From contig CAUJNA010001469.1 of the NCBI GenBank assembly GCA_963377175.1, forward strand, positions 868,501-932,500: a stretch of DNA of 64,000 nt, written 5' to 3'. The notes under the pieces are model-generated. The model ran no database searches and was not told the DNA's origin. It was given only the letters and a program-made list of their open reading frames with translations. This stretch comes from Effrenium voratum. Taxonomy: Eukaryota > Sar > Dinophyceae > Suessiales > Symbiodiniaceae. Both the position numbers and the translations under genes were made by a program. This document shows, in pieces, positions 22,173 through 32,725 of this stretch (position 1 is the first letter of the stretch; every line of letters starts with the position of its first letter).

Positions 22173-23340
22173 TCAGAACTCTCGCACCCCCACACCGAAT
22201 CCCAGGAGGGTGGCCCGTTGATGGTCGACCTCATGTGTGGTCCCAATATGCCCCTGGCGAAGGCGTTTCTGTTTTGTGGCTGGAGGGTGCTGCCCATCGA
22301 CTGGTCGTTGGACCCAGGGCACGACCTGTCTAACCCGGTGAGGCAACAAGCACTGGAGGCACCGATGCGGTCAGCAGCCTTCACAGCAGCAGCCCTGGAC
22401 TGCTCCACGAAATCCAGGGCCAGGGAGATTTGCGGACGGCCGCCCAGGTCCCAAACCGCTGCGTTCTGAGGCACACCCAGAAGGTTTGCCCGGGCTTGAC
22501 CCCAAGAACCAAAGGCGGGTGGACGTGGACAATGCGGCATGTTCCTGGATCCTGAAGCAGCGGCAGAAAAGCCTGCGGGAGAACCCGGCTCGAAGCCTCC
22601 ATTGGTCCCTACCGCAGGAGGAGACCATGATGGAATCCGGCCTCTGGTACGATACGACGTACTTGTAAGCACCAGCGGCTGCGGCACAACATCCAGGAGA
22701 TCGAGCTGATTCACCCCCGTGAGTGCCACCACCAGCATGCAGCCTGGGAGTGGGATCCTTGGGAGGACACCCAGGGGCGACACCAGTTCCCATCCAAGGA
22801 GGAGGCGGAGTATTCAGCCACCCTGGCCTTCGCAATTGCGGTCTCGGTCAGTTGGTGGGCGGTCCGAGAAGGGCATGCCCGTCTCCACGTGCCTCGGATG
22901 CCGCCGCTGGAAGCGTGTGGCCGGAGGCAACACTGGCTGGACATCGATCCCAGAGCTATGCGCAGCTGGGCCATGACTCCACTGGCCATCACACTCGGTT
23001 TGCCACCGCTACATCCCGAGGAGCGGGCACGGCTGCCCACGGTGGTGCGAGTGGCGGATGTGCTCGCAGATGGTAAACTGCCCCCGGACGTGGTTTACGT
23101 GGGTCAGGGCCACCACTCCCACCGGGTCCCACGGTCTCAGTGGGCATCACCGTTCGTGCAGGGGCACACCTGTACGACGGACGACTGGCTGCCGCTCTAC
23201 GTGGACTTCGTCCTCGCCAACTTGCAGGCGGAGCTGCCTGCGCTGCAAGGCCAACGACTGGCATGCGATTGCGGCCCGGACGGTGTCTACGAAGCAGATG
23301 CGCTGGCCGGGATGGTCTTTGATGCGACCCATCCGGATGC
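22137..23340 (+). pseudogene. Pol N-terminus: methyltransferase-like domain plus DUF4326-like domain (frameshifted)
   Basis: The frame after the UGA encodes DLMCGPNMPLAKAF...VLPIDW, a SAM-binding Rossmann start, and ALDCSTKSRARE (~22383-22425), seen in methyltransferase-like domains of DIRS-type elements. The frame changes near 22430 (RPGPKPLRSEAHPEGLPGL continues the domain) and again at 22666, where a TAA is met and coding resumes at AAG 22667, probably with a small deletion. From there the frame is open through an AFAIAVSVSWW helix. It then enters a DUF4326-like stretch, VYVGQGHHSH...WASPF...LACDCGPDG (~23085-23330). Roles are inferred: DNA modification or fold relics for the first, unknown for DUF4326. 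At least two frame breaks argue that this copy is dead unless corrected. Confidence 0.6.
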
Positions 23341-23399
23341 CGAGGCCAGCCTGCCCAGAGTCACTGGGCGGCGGCACAGGCAGGCCAGGGGCTCTGTGG

Positions 23400-25749
23400 T
23401 CAGGGCGGCGACTATCATGGGCTCGCTCCGAGGCAGTGATGCCCTGAAGTCAATGTCACTCTGGTTTCCGCAGGAGGGTGTGATTTTGGCCTTTCGCAAG
23501 CTCTACCCGGCCGAGTGGTTCCAGTCTTTTCAGTGGCCCATGTTGGAGGACCTGTTGAACAAGGAACCCTTTACATGTTACCTGGACTGGCGCCAGAGTC
23601 GTGGGATGGAGTGGGACGGACCCCTGGGGCCACCCTCTTCGTCCAACGCTAGTCGGAGGCGGCAGCGGTTGGCGGAGGGGAAGCAGCATGGAGCCTACAA
23701 CCACAAGGCCTCCATTCCACCTCTGGTCGGATATGGGCTGGAGCCGGACGCCCACTTCGCCGCATCCCTGCAGTGGACCAACTCGGCAACCCCGTTGGAA
23801 GTCCTTCCTACGTTGGACGACGACCTGTGGTACGCGGCCAGCATGGTGATGGAGAATCACGACCTGAAGAGACGCCGCCAGGCGTCCATCGGGGCCATCA
23901 AGGAACTGAAGCGCAGGTGGGCGCCGGTGTCCAAGCACCTCGTGGCCTTCCAGTCCGAGGCCATCCGAGGAGTTACCTCGAAACGCGATCTGGGTTTGCT
24001 GGGGCTCTTCGTCGTCCTCATGCAGTGGGGCGACTTCGCCCTCCCTCACGGCTTCATCAAAGGCCTTCCAGCAGTGGGCTATGCCCCACATTACGGAGTC
24101 TTCCCCCACCAACCCGTCGAGGCGATCGCCCACTCGGAGGTGCTGGCTGGTTGGGAGGAGCACAACGCCGCCACTATCGCAGGAGTGCGACCGGGTTCCA
24201 CGGACTCTTTCGTTCTGGAGCAGTCCACAAAGGACCACAAGGAGGGGTTTTGCACCCCCCCCATGAACCTGAGCCAGCTCAAGCGGTATGCCAAAGGAGA
24301 CCCATACCGGCTTATACCTCGCTGTGTCATCACACAGGCGTCTGGCAAGCAGCGTCTGATAGACGACGCAGCACGGGGCGGGCAGTCTGCATCGTCCAGA
24401 GATGCCAACAAACTTGTTTTGTGCACGCCGCTCCGCCCAGCGCTCCACGTCCAAGCTGCGGCAGCCTGCCTTCAGGAGTGCACCTGGGAGCGGTTCGCGC
24501 AGCAGGGGCAGTGGACGGGAGCTGGAGATGATTGGCCGAATGCCTACCGCCACTGTCCATGTCACGACAGGAAGCCCTGGCCTGCGTAGTAGTTTGGTAC
24601 CACCAGGAATGGCAGGAGCCGGCCTTCCAGGTATACCACGCCCTCTTGTTCGGCCTTCCGTTGGCGGTCACCTCCTTCAACCGCTACTCCCGGATGGCGG
24701 AAGCTATGGGCAGGCGCTTTCTGGCAATCATGGTGTCCATGTATTTCGACGACAGTCACATTACAGACCGCGCAGTACACGGCCCATCAGCCCAGTGGAG
24801 TTTCGGCGCCCTCAACGACCTGCTGGGCACCCCGTTCGCTGAGGAGAAGCGCCAGGGAGCTGCGGATGTCGGTACCTTCTTGGGGCTTGACTTCGATCTC
24901 TCGGAGGTCCACACACATGGGCGCGCGCGGTTTTGGGTTCGAGAGCGACTCGAGCAGAAGGTGCTCACCTTCATGCGTGACGCCAGGAAAAGCGGGAAGT
25001 TCACCCCGGGTCAAGCTGCGAAACTCTACGGCATGGTAAACTTCCTGGAGCATGGCCTCTTCGGGCGCATTGGCTTGGGCGAAATCCAGGTGTTGAAGGA
25101 GCACCAGTACGGGGGCTCCAGCAAAGCCAACGCCAGCCTGTTGGGGGCTTTTGACGTGTTGGAGGCTATCATCAGTATGCGCCCCAGGAGAGAGCTGATG
25201 GTCCTCCCCATGGATGTGCCGAGGGTGGTGGCTGCCTCGGACGCGGCCTTGGAGGCACCTCGTCAAGGATCCGGCGGATACCACTTGGTCTTCCAGGACG
25301 GTGGTGTGCAGATTCGGGAGGCCTTTGTCGCCATCATCCCCGCGCAGACCTATGACATGTGGGGACCAGGAGACCATAAAATAGCCCAGTTGGAGCTATT
25401 CATGGTGGTGCACGCCCTTACGGCGAGACCCGACCAATTCCGTGGGAGACGCGGAGTGTGGTTCATCGATAACATCGCCAGTCTTATGTGTTTGATCAGG
25501 GGCAGGAGTGACAACCCCGACTTGGCCAAGATGGCGACGTATATCCAGTGTTTGCTCTTTGCGTTGCGAGCCTCACTCTATTGGGAATACATTCCATCCA
25601 AATCCAATTGGGCTGATGCGATCAGCCGATTAGGACCCAGTGACCCATGGTACAGGGCCAACCACTTCAAGTTGAATTTCAGTCTTTTCCCTCCAGCTCT
25701 ACTGAGGCTTCCGTACCGAGCAGTGATTACCTTTGCTGAGTTCCTGTGA
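23400..25749 (+). pseudogene. Reverse transcriptase and RNase H (one frameshift)
   Basis: The open frame carries a ~280-residue spacer. RT motif 2 follows (SGKQRLIDDA, ~24340-24370) with SASSRDANKL, then motif A (DDWPNAYR, ~24525). The frame then shifts by one base near 24555. The new frame gives MSRQEALACVVV, motif B FGLPLAVTSFNR (~24650-24685) and motif C MYFDDSHITD (~24738-24768), the catalytic aspartates. RNase H follows with ASDAALEA (~25231), IAQLELF (~25382), WFIDNIAS (~25461) and SNWADAISR (~25603-25629), the D-E-D-D set and typical tail of DIRS/Ngaro RNase H. The stop at 25749 lies 45 bases before B1. Apart from the single shift all catalytic residues are present. Confidence 0.8.
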
Positions 25750-25794
25750 GTGCATTGGGAGAGGTTGTGAAATAGGTGGTGAAAGTAAGTGCGT

Positions 25795-26022
25795 TGGGAG
25801 ATGTATCCTGCTTGATGCAGGGCATCCAGAGCTTATCGGGGGTAAACCCGATGTGCCGAGGAAATCGGCGAATTGGCTGGGCCACAGCATGAGGAAATTC
25901 ATGCTGTGGATACCAATGCAAATCCCACAGGAAAAGGTGGGTTGTTAGTCTATCAGACTCGTGTAGCATCGCTGGAGTGAAAATGCTGCGGTGCTGTTTA
26001 TGTCAAACCTCCTTGGGAATGT
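25795..26022 (+). repeat. Split direct repeat B, first copy (B1)
   Basis: This 228-bp segment is identical to 26260-26487 (offset 465). It begins 46 bases after the RNase H stop codon and runs straight into A2, sharing the T at 26022. It is composed almost entirely of short hairpins, described separately. Confidence 0.9.
25814..25995 (+). ncRNA. Chain of seven hairpins in repeat B (candidate structured RNA)
   Basis: Consecutive perfect or near-perfect stems are visible: 25814-25826 (5 bp), 25835-25852 (6 bp, ATCGGG/CCCGAT), 25855-25869 (5 bp), 25882-25909 (11 bp, CCACAGCATGA/TCATGCTGTGG), 25924-25941 (5 bp), 25947-25959 (5 bp, AGTCT/AGACT) and 25965-25995 (8 bp with one G-U pair). Three loops contain GGAAA. 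The same chain recurs at +465 in B2. No known ribozyme core was recognised. It could act in packaging, reverse-transcription template jumps or recombination. Confidence 0.5.
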
Positions 26023-26135
26023 AATCCTGTATCAGGTTGGAAGGCTTGGGTTTACAGGCTTCATTCTGCAAGGAGTGTATTGGATCATGCGGGGCCTTTT
26101 GGCTCAAGCATGATCCAAACTGGCTAAATTTTAAC
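26022..26135 (+). repeat. Split direct repeat A, right copy (A2)
   Basis: Identical over 114 bp to A1. It sits between B1 and B2, as required for regenerating element ends from a circular or rolling template in SDR elements. Confidence 0.9.
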
Positions 26136-26259
26136 CCCACCCTATCCCGCCCTAGATCACCGGCCCCCCTAGTTGGGACGTCCGTGATCTTTGAAGAGCG
26201 CGCCGCGCTTGGGGAATGCCTGGGGGACCAGGCCCCCAGTCAGTCAGTTAGCTCTGTGG
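26136..26259 (+). other. Unique spacer between A2 and B2 with a GC hairpin
   Basis: This 124-bp segment is not repeated at the left end. It contains a 7-bp perfect stem, CTGGGGG/CCCCCAG, at 26220-26239 and a looser inverted pair (GATCAC...GTGATC) at about 26155-26189. No coding frame is evident. Confidence 0.5.
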
Positions 26260-26487
26260 TGGGAGATGTATCCTGCTTGATGCAGGGCATCCAGAGCTTA
26301 TCGGGGGTAAACCCGATGTGCCGAGGAAATCGGCGAATTGGCTGGGCCACAGCATGAGGAAATTCATGCTGTGGATACCAATGCAAATCCCACAGGAAAA
26401 GGTGGGTTGTTAGTCTATCAGACTCGTGTAGCATCGCTGGAGTGAAAATGCTGCGGTGCTGTTTATGTCAAACCTCCTTGGGAATGT
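26260..26487 (+). repeat. Split direct repeat B, terminal copy (B2)
   Basis: This 228-bp exact copy of B1 forms the 3' end of the retrotransposon. The host sequence resumes at about 26488. The base composition changes here and no further similarity to the left end follows. Confidence 0.9.
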
Positions 26488-27438
26488 TACAGGGATCGAT
26501 TTCGCTGCTGGACATACTTTATCCTTTCCAGTGACTTCAGCAAATGGAAGCCAAGTGACTTAACCCCTACGGGGGACTTATGCGGGGGGTATAACCTTGG
26601 ATATACATCTTGCCAACTTGGCGCAACACCCAAGTATCTTCTTTAGTAGGCTTTTTTTGGGCGGCATGGTCCAAAAAGGGTCCTTTGACAACGAAGACTA
26701 AGACGACTTTCAATGTCCCAGGGATTCGGACACGATGAATTTGTTGTTTCGTTCGAGGCCATGGAACATCTGAGGCCGAGGACCCAAAAAGGTCAGTGGA
26801 GTTACCCGGGTGCACGGGACCCAGTATACAGTCAGCTGAAGATCGGCTCCAAAATTCACCGAAGGCTTTGTGCAGGCACACTGAACTTTCGATTGCCTGG
26901 GTGCCTTGGTACCCAAGGAGGTATTCAGGTCCTTGTAACACCCCTGAAACCATCCTCAAAGGTTACTTGGAGCCTGGTAGGTCGACACTGGAATTGTGTG
27001 CTTTATCGGTGTAAAGGAAAGCGGGCATGGGGAACTCACCATTGTTTCCACAAAGACCCGAATTGTCTCATGTCCTCTTGGGGAAACAAGGGCATGTTGA
27101 GCGTGCCTCATGTACCCAACTGCCCATGGGATGCAGGGTAGTGTCAACTTCATACTCATCGCATATCATTCAGGGGGTTTACTACCCCTTAGTGTCAGGG
27201 TGTGTGTGTATGTGTTTTTGGCGCATGCCTTGAATTACCCTCCTGAGATTGACGCGCAACCCGAATTGAAAAGGTGGTCCCACAAAACAGGAGCATTCCG
27301 CTAAAGCTGATGTATTTACTGAGTTGTGTCTTGAATCTGCAGGGAAGAAGTGTGGTTCTCTGGATTAATCCAAAGCTATACGCGGCATTTCCTCTTTAGC
27401 TGTTCCAAAGGATTATCAAACCAGAGTATACAACTTGG
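26488..27438. other. Unassigned flank to the right of the retrotransposon
   Basis: Frames on both strands at 26567-27141 overlap and neither shows splice support. No repeat structure is obvious. Confidence 0.4.
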
Positions 27439-27535
27439 GCGCGTCTCTTTTTGAGGGTACCCCTTTGTTGGTGCTTTTAAAGGGAAACCAATAGGAAAAC
27501 CACCATTTTGGAGAGTCCCCTCAAAAGAGACACCG
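27439..27535. repeat. Short foldback element (family 1)
   Basis: GTCTCTTTTTGAGGGTACCCC on the left pairs with GAGTCCCCTCAAAAGAGACA on the right. The centre is the palindromic core TTGGTGCTTTTAAAGGGAAA-CCAA (27468-27491). Confidence 0.7.
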
Positions 27536-27621
27536 CGATTTCCACCTGGATAGAATGTTGGTTTGGTTTTCTTGCTTTTCCTGGTCTTTGGCACAACAAC
27601 AGACCTCCCTGGCTTCGCGAG

Positions 27622-27746
27622 ATGTCAGACCGCTTGCAAGAAGTGTTCCGGTTTGGCATGGACAAATTCGCGGCTTGGTCGCGGGCGTTTTCAATCAGAA
27701 GTTGGTGTGGCAAGAGGCAAGGGGAGGCTGGAGCGATTGTTGCAGG
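27622..27746 (+). CDS. Internal exon, unknown protein
   Basis: CCTGGCTTCGCGAG ends at 27621. The frame MSDRLQEVFRFGMDKFAAWS... runs 41 codons to GCAGG|GTAAAT. Codon bias is good and the segment is helical with a basic tail. The product is unknown. It begins 87 bp after a foldback element. Confidence 0.45.
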
Positions 27747-28750
27747 GTAAATAGACACCCAAACTGGGGTCTCCTCCAGAGCAATTTACTATTTCCGGGT
27801 TGATTAAATATATTTTTTTGTTTCTGTGTACCCCAGATGTGGCCCAAGCAAAGGGAGTCTGCCCTTTCTGTTGCAAGTAGTCAGGCACATCAAGTTTTCA
27901 CATCTATGCCGCATCAAAAGTCCTTGACGCCCTTGGCGAAGTTGCTCGTTCCGGGTGCCAAGTGTGCAATGTCTTCTTGTAAAAAGAGCCCCCAAAAAAA
28001 AACATAAATAAATGAGTCTGTTTGGTGCATCTGTCAGATGTCTTATCTGATGAGAGCATGTGAGGGCGTGGAGGTCAATACCTATCCAACAAGAAAACAC
28101 CTCAAGGTTTCTTGACAGACTTTGGCACCCGTCCTGTATAGCGAGGCTTGCAGATGTTCAGGCTCTCGATCTTTGTCCTTTGGGCGTGGCTGGCCATTGT
28201 TTGCCATGGGCAGGCGCCCAAGGGCCATCTTGCTCCCGTAGGCAAGCGCAAGTAAGCATGCGCTATAGAGATGAAGTGATGCCCGGAATGACACCTCACA
28301 CAATGTATGTGTCTAACCTGCGCACCGTTTTTGGCCGTGCGCAGCCGGGACAGTTCTTTATATGCCGGAGATTCAGAATTGAATCCCCTTCCGCACGCGT
28401 TTTGAGAAGGAATCCTAGACAAAAAGTGGGCAACTTTAGAGGCGAGTTTCAAGTTTGCAGCAAAGAGAGGCCTCGCAGAAAGCCTTCCTGAGGGTCCCTT
28501 GGTCCTTCTAAGGATGTTTTAGGGACTCAAAATGGGTCAGTTTGTACCTTGCAAGGCACCCTTTGGGTCCCTGTGGGTGAAAAACACCAAATCCGGTATT
28601 TGTACCCTTTGTGGTACTTCGGGAAACATGAGCCAAACGGTTTTTCGTGAGGTACCTGGTTTGATGTGCCCCGCCCCCCGCACCCCCAGAACAGTCAAAG
28701 CAGTGCTCTGGGGTCGTGAACATGGGTCTGGCAGGGAGCTTGGATGACTG
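27747..28750. other. No firm gene
   Basis: No splice-bounded exon was recognised. The - strand frame covering the minisatellite at 28751-28855 extends into this stretch to 28508. Confidence 0.35.
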
Positions 28751-28855
28751 AAGTATTATTCTAGTATTGCCAATACTTGGTTTCGTATTGCCAGCACCAT
28801 AGGTTGGATTGCCACCACTAAGTTTAGTACTGCCCAGTTTAAATTTAGTATTGCC
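28751..28855 (-). repeat. 21-bp x 5 minisatellite, possibly coding on the - strand
   Basis: GGC AAT/AGT begins every 21 bases, at 28855, 28834, 28813, 28792 and 28771 on the - strand. Translated, this gives five 7-residue units (GNTKFKL, GSTKLSG, GNPTYGA, GNTKPSI, GNTRIIL). They lie inside an open - strand frame (29020-28508). The exact multiple of three and diverged but frame-preserving units favour coding. A non-coding minisatellite remains possible. Confidence 0.6.
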
Positions 28856-30715
28856 AGGACAGTCATGTGGAGTTGCATGGTAAACACCTCCCTTAGTCAG
28901 CGGTTCGTCTACATCTTGAGACGTGTGGTTTGCCATGATGATCACCTCCCTTAGGTCTTGGCGCACCCCAAAGAGGTTTTGAGTGGGTGTGGGTGGATCC
29001 GCTGACCCGCACGGGTTCAATCAAGACCCCGCTCGGTATCAATCACAACCTGGCGTCAGGTGGTGGGACGCAGGGAGGCCTTCCCCTCTTCAAAATGTAG
29101 CTGCTTTGGGCCTGAGACAAACACCCAACCACTGCTTTTGGGCAGTAAGCGGATTTTGGACATGAGCAAAAGGCAGTGGTTGGGGGGTGCTGGAACGTGG
29201 GTCCATGTTTTTGATTGAACGTACCTCACATGAACAGAACTGCCTGGTTGGTTACATGCCCTCTCGTTCCATTCCCCGATGTATACCCAGACTCTGAGTG
29301 ATTTCCCACGGGTGCCCGCAAAGCAGACTATTGCGGAGCATGCTTTTGCTGGACATGCCTGTGCAGAGTCAACTAGCAGAGAGCCTGCCATTATAAGAAG
29401 AACCATTTGGAACAGGTAGTAGGGAGGGGCCGGAATAATCCTTTTGCTGTGCTATGCCTCGTTACACACTTCGGGTTGCAGAGTGATACCTCGTTTCATA
29501 CTCAACGCCAGCCGGGGTCCAGCGACCCCGTTGCAGCTTTCGAGCTGCAGCTGCGGAAGTATCAATCGCTGTTTTCCAGTTCCATACGCAGCAAGGATCT
29601 CCGGCACATACGCCCGCAATAAGATTTGCGCCGCGTCGCGCGTTGCATACCTCTCAACAACACACATCATTCCCACATTAATTGGCGGAAGTGTCAATCG
29701 ATCACCGTTTTCCCGTTGCATACGCACCTTGTGGCTCCAACGGCCGACCACCAACCGGGTTCAATCCACCCAGCCATCCCCGCTGCCTTCCGGACGATTG
29801 GACGGGTGGGTCCCCGACGGTCGAGCCCGGCGGATTGGGAGGAGTTGCCATCTTCGTCCTGGTGACCCTGACCCACTCCTTGATGATCTGCGCGAAGATG
29901 GGCTTTGAGGTCACCAGGCCGAGCAAGCAAGCAACAAATGACGAAGGTTGACTTACCCTGCGAAGAAAAAAAGAAGGGAAATGGCTTGCCACGGGCACTT
30001 CCAATTGCTTGAGTACATTGTATCATCATCGTCCGCGTTTGGTTTAGAATGGGAATCCATCACCTCAAGTTCGGCTGTTTTGAAAGGGACACCTCCGAAA
30101 AGGAAACAAACGCACCGAAAGAACCCAGAAAGACTCACGAGTAGAGAGACTCATGTTGGGCAACCGCTTTTGGCCCTAGGGTTAGCAAAAAAGCAATTCA
30201 CGGGGTCCTGGAAACCGAGGGTAATTCTGAAAGTCGGCCAAAGGGAACCAGAAACCAGGGCATGATCGGCATTTGTTTTTATTTTTGTTTCCAGACCCCC
30301 TGCCAGTTAAAGCACGCAACAGATGAGTGCCCTTGCAGCGCCCCTGGCGCTGGAGTTGTGGGGGTTTGACATGGCTTCTTGCTGGGCAGATGATCTGATC
30401 GGTCTACGTGAGCTGACAACATGACAGGCAGTCGAGCTGGTTAGCTTGGGGAATATGGACCTTTGCTTGGGCCCCCAGATTTCCCACAACCAGCAGACCA
30501 AGCCAATTGGACCACGTCTTGTTTGGGAAACAAGTGAATCTGCCCACTCATATGATGCGGTGCCCTTTTGATGCTAGCAAAGGAGCGATCAAATCAGGCA
30601 AGCAGCAAATGTGATGCAGAAACTCAGGAAGCAACGGGGTGTTTCTCAAAACGCGATTGGGACCATTAAGTGGGCAACCGAACTGATTCAATCCATTTTA
30701 GCGGCCCGCTATTTT
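28856..30715. other. Unassigned, with a diverged direct duplication
   Basis: GCGGAAGTATCAATCG...CATACGCA at about 29555-29592 recurs as GCGGAAGTGTCAATCG...CATACGCA at about 29685-29726. It suggests an old ~130-bp duplication. No supported exon. Confidence 0.4.
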
Positions 30716-30792
30716 TGTCCAGGGTACCCTTTTTAAAGGCTGGTTTAAATAGAAACCAAACGGAACGCCTTGCCATTTTTCGGGGTACTGTA
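30716..30792. repeat. Short foldback element (family 1)
   Basis: CAGGGTACCC and CGGGGTACTG flank the core TGGTTTAAATAGAAACCA (30741-30758). Confidence 0.55.
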
Positions 30793-31598
30793 GCTTCCCT
30801 CCAACAATCATGGCAGCTGACAGAAGGGTGTTGGCAAACTAATTTTGGGGAAGCCCCAAAACGTCCACGTCCATCGTTGGAAAGAGGGTACCCCTATCTT
30901 GACGCACCCATTGTGAGAACCCGCCTGCGTCCAGTGGTCTGCTATGCGATCAACTGTGCTGCGCCGCAGGCACTTCCCCAAAGGCCGAGACCTCTTCGTC
31001 AGTCAGCCCGGGCCCCACAAGGGGGAAAACGGGTCACTCAAAGCCAGCTCCAGATATCGGTCGTGTTTCCATCCAGGTTTTACCATGGATGAGTTTCCCC
31101 TGGTTACCTACTGTAGGGGCGAAACGCCTGGAAGTGCTTGGAAAGGCTTGACAAAGACAATGCAGTGGTGCCCAAACCTCTGTCGGGGGTCGTGGGAAGT
31201 CAAGTACGAAAAAGGATGCCCTTTTGTCCCATGGCCACTGCCGGTTTGAGTTGGTGACTGAACCAGTTGCCCTGGTCTTGACATGGTTTTGCATTGAATA
31301 TGGACCAGAATCTAATATGTTATTCTTGGTTCCAGGCAATGGCTGAAGTAATGGTGCTTTCAAAAGGGAACCAAAGGCTTTAACATCCGTTTAAACATCA
31401 GGTGGGACTCAATCACGGGGAAGATTGTAAAAGGATGAACCCGCTATTGCCTTGACCCGGTGGGTCGCCCTCTTGTTGGACAGGATGTTTCTTCGCACGG
31501 CCGCGAGGGTTGTCCTTTCGGTCCTGTTCCCCTTTTTGGAACCAAGAGGCCAGGCCCGTACTGGCGTCTCAGAGAAATTGTTTACTTTTGAGATTGAC

Positions 31599-31709
31599 TA
31601 TATGGGTATGGGTCAAAATCAAACCACCACGGAACCACAGGCTTTTAGTCCATGTTTCCATTTACCAGGGTTCTACATTGGGTACCTATTTTTGACCCAC
31701 ACCCATATA
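31599..31709. repeat. Short foldback element (family 1)
   Basis: TATATGGGTATGGGTCAAAA (31599-31618) is matched by the inverted ATTTTTGACCCACACCCATA-TA (31688-31709). The 111-bp element resembles 13136-13243 in inverted orientation. Confidence 0.7.
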
Positions 31710-32725
31710 TGGGTGAGTCTTCGCCAAGGGGGGGAGTGCTGTTCTGGGGCCGAACGAGAGGTGTGATGCGGTCTCTTAGCATGCAATTCCCACAACCCCC
31801 AGCACCCCCCAACCACTGCATTGTCCCATCTCTAAAACCCCCAACGAGCTGTGATTGGAGGGTGCTGTCCTGCTGTTTGTTGTGTTTGTTGCCTGATACT
31901 TGTGTGTTTTGCTGAAGAGATGGGTACACAGAGATGGGTACACATGCTCAACACAAGCCCATGTAGATGCGCAGAGTCCAAACAGAGGTTGAGCAATTGC
32001 TTAGCTGGTAATTGTATTCGGCTGGAAGGGGGATACAATCAGAGTCTTTACAAACCTGATTGTTCAATAACAGAACTGAGTTCGATCGCTGAGTGCTGGC
32101 TGCTGACATTGTGTTTAACACACAGACATGCAACAGAAGGTTTGGCTGCCTGTGCCTTGACAACAACCAGTTGTTTGTGCGAAGTGCGGGACACATGGAC
32201 GTTGAGAACTCATGTTTGTTGACTGATAAGAGGGGCGTACCGTTCATCTGACTGAGACGTGCAGTGGGCATCTATTGGGAGTCTAGGAGCATGCAATGGT
32301 TGAAATTATCCTCCTACAGCCATGTCCTGGGCAAATCACATGACCGGCGCCCTCTGGAGTGTGTGTGCAAGTGACGGTGTCGCTGAGATCGCACACACTG
32401 CGGCAAACTCGAAGCTTGGCTCAAGAAAGAAAGCCCAGCCAGCGAGGGTGGGCTTCCGCTGGGCATCAAGGCAATTCCGCGCTAAGGCAACACGCGACTT
32501 TGAAAGCGGCGCGGCGAAGCTCAATTTTTCAGGAAACACACATTTTCCTGGATGGGCGCCGGTATGGGCGCGGGCGCTTGGGGATGCGGGAAGAGTCAAA
32601 TCGCGCATGCCATTTGTTGTCAAGCAGCAGATTTCCGCCAGTTTCGTAAGATGACACAATGAATCAAGCAGACAATCCAGTCCTTTCATTGGTCCACAGC
32701 TCATTCCTCATCCCTCCAAATCTGC
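31710..32725. other. No firm gene
   Basis: A 110-codon frame at 32322-32654 is mirrored by an equally long frame on the - strand, so neither is accepted. Nothing else is supported. Confidence 0.4.

Larger units (their letters stand above)
16721..26487 (+). mobile_element. Complete tyrosine-recombinase retrotransposon with split direct repeats (DIRS/Ngaro-like)
   Basis: The 9,767-bp element is bounded by a split direct repeat. A1 (16721-16834) recurs as A2 (26022-26135), and B1 (25795-26022) recurs as B2 (26260-26487), giving the order A1 - coding - B1A2 - B2. This layout is known from PAT/Ngaro-type elements of the DIRS order, which integrate by a tyrosine recombinase and not by a DDE integrase. 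Inside are a YR-like protein, zinc-knuckle/CCCH proteins, a methyltransferase-like domain, reverse transcriptase and RNase H, all on the + strand. No target-site duplication is visible, as expected for this mechanism. The element is visibly GC-richer than its flanks. The YR lies upstream of RT, as in DIRS1 and unlike canonical Ngaro. Several frameshifts make this copy unlikely to be autonomous. Confidence 0.85.

Noticed and set aside
16823..24565. Long - strand frames across the retrotransposon (for example 16823-17563 and 23456-24565)
   Set aside because: They mirror GC-rich + strand genes that have recognisable domains; the - strand products have none.
25795..26022. Repeat B as a hammerhead or HDV-like ribozyme
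   Set aside because: No CUGAUGA/GAAA core and no double-pseudoknot arrangement could be found; only simple hairpins are visible.
32322..32654. 110-codon + strand frame
   Set aside because: An equally long - strand frame overlaps it and neither has splice support or a recognisable domain.
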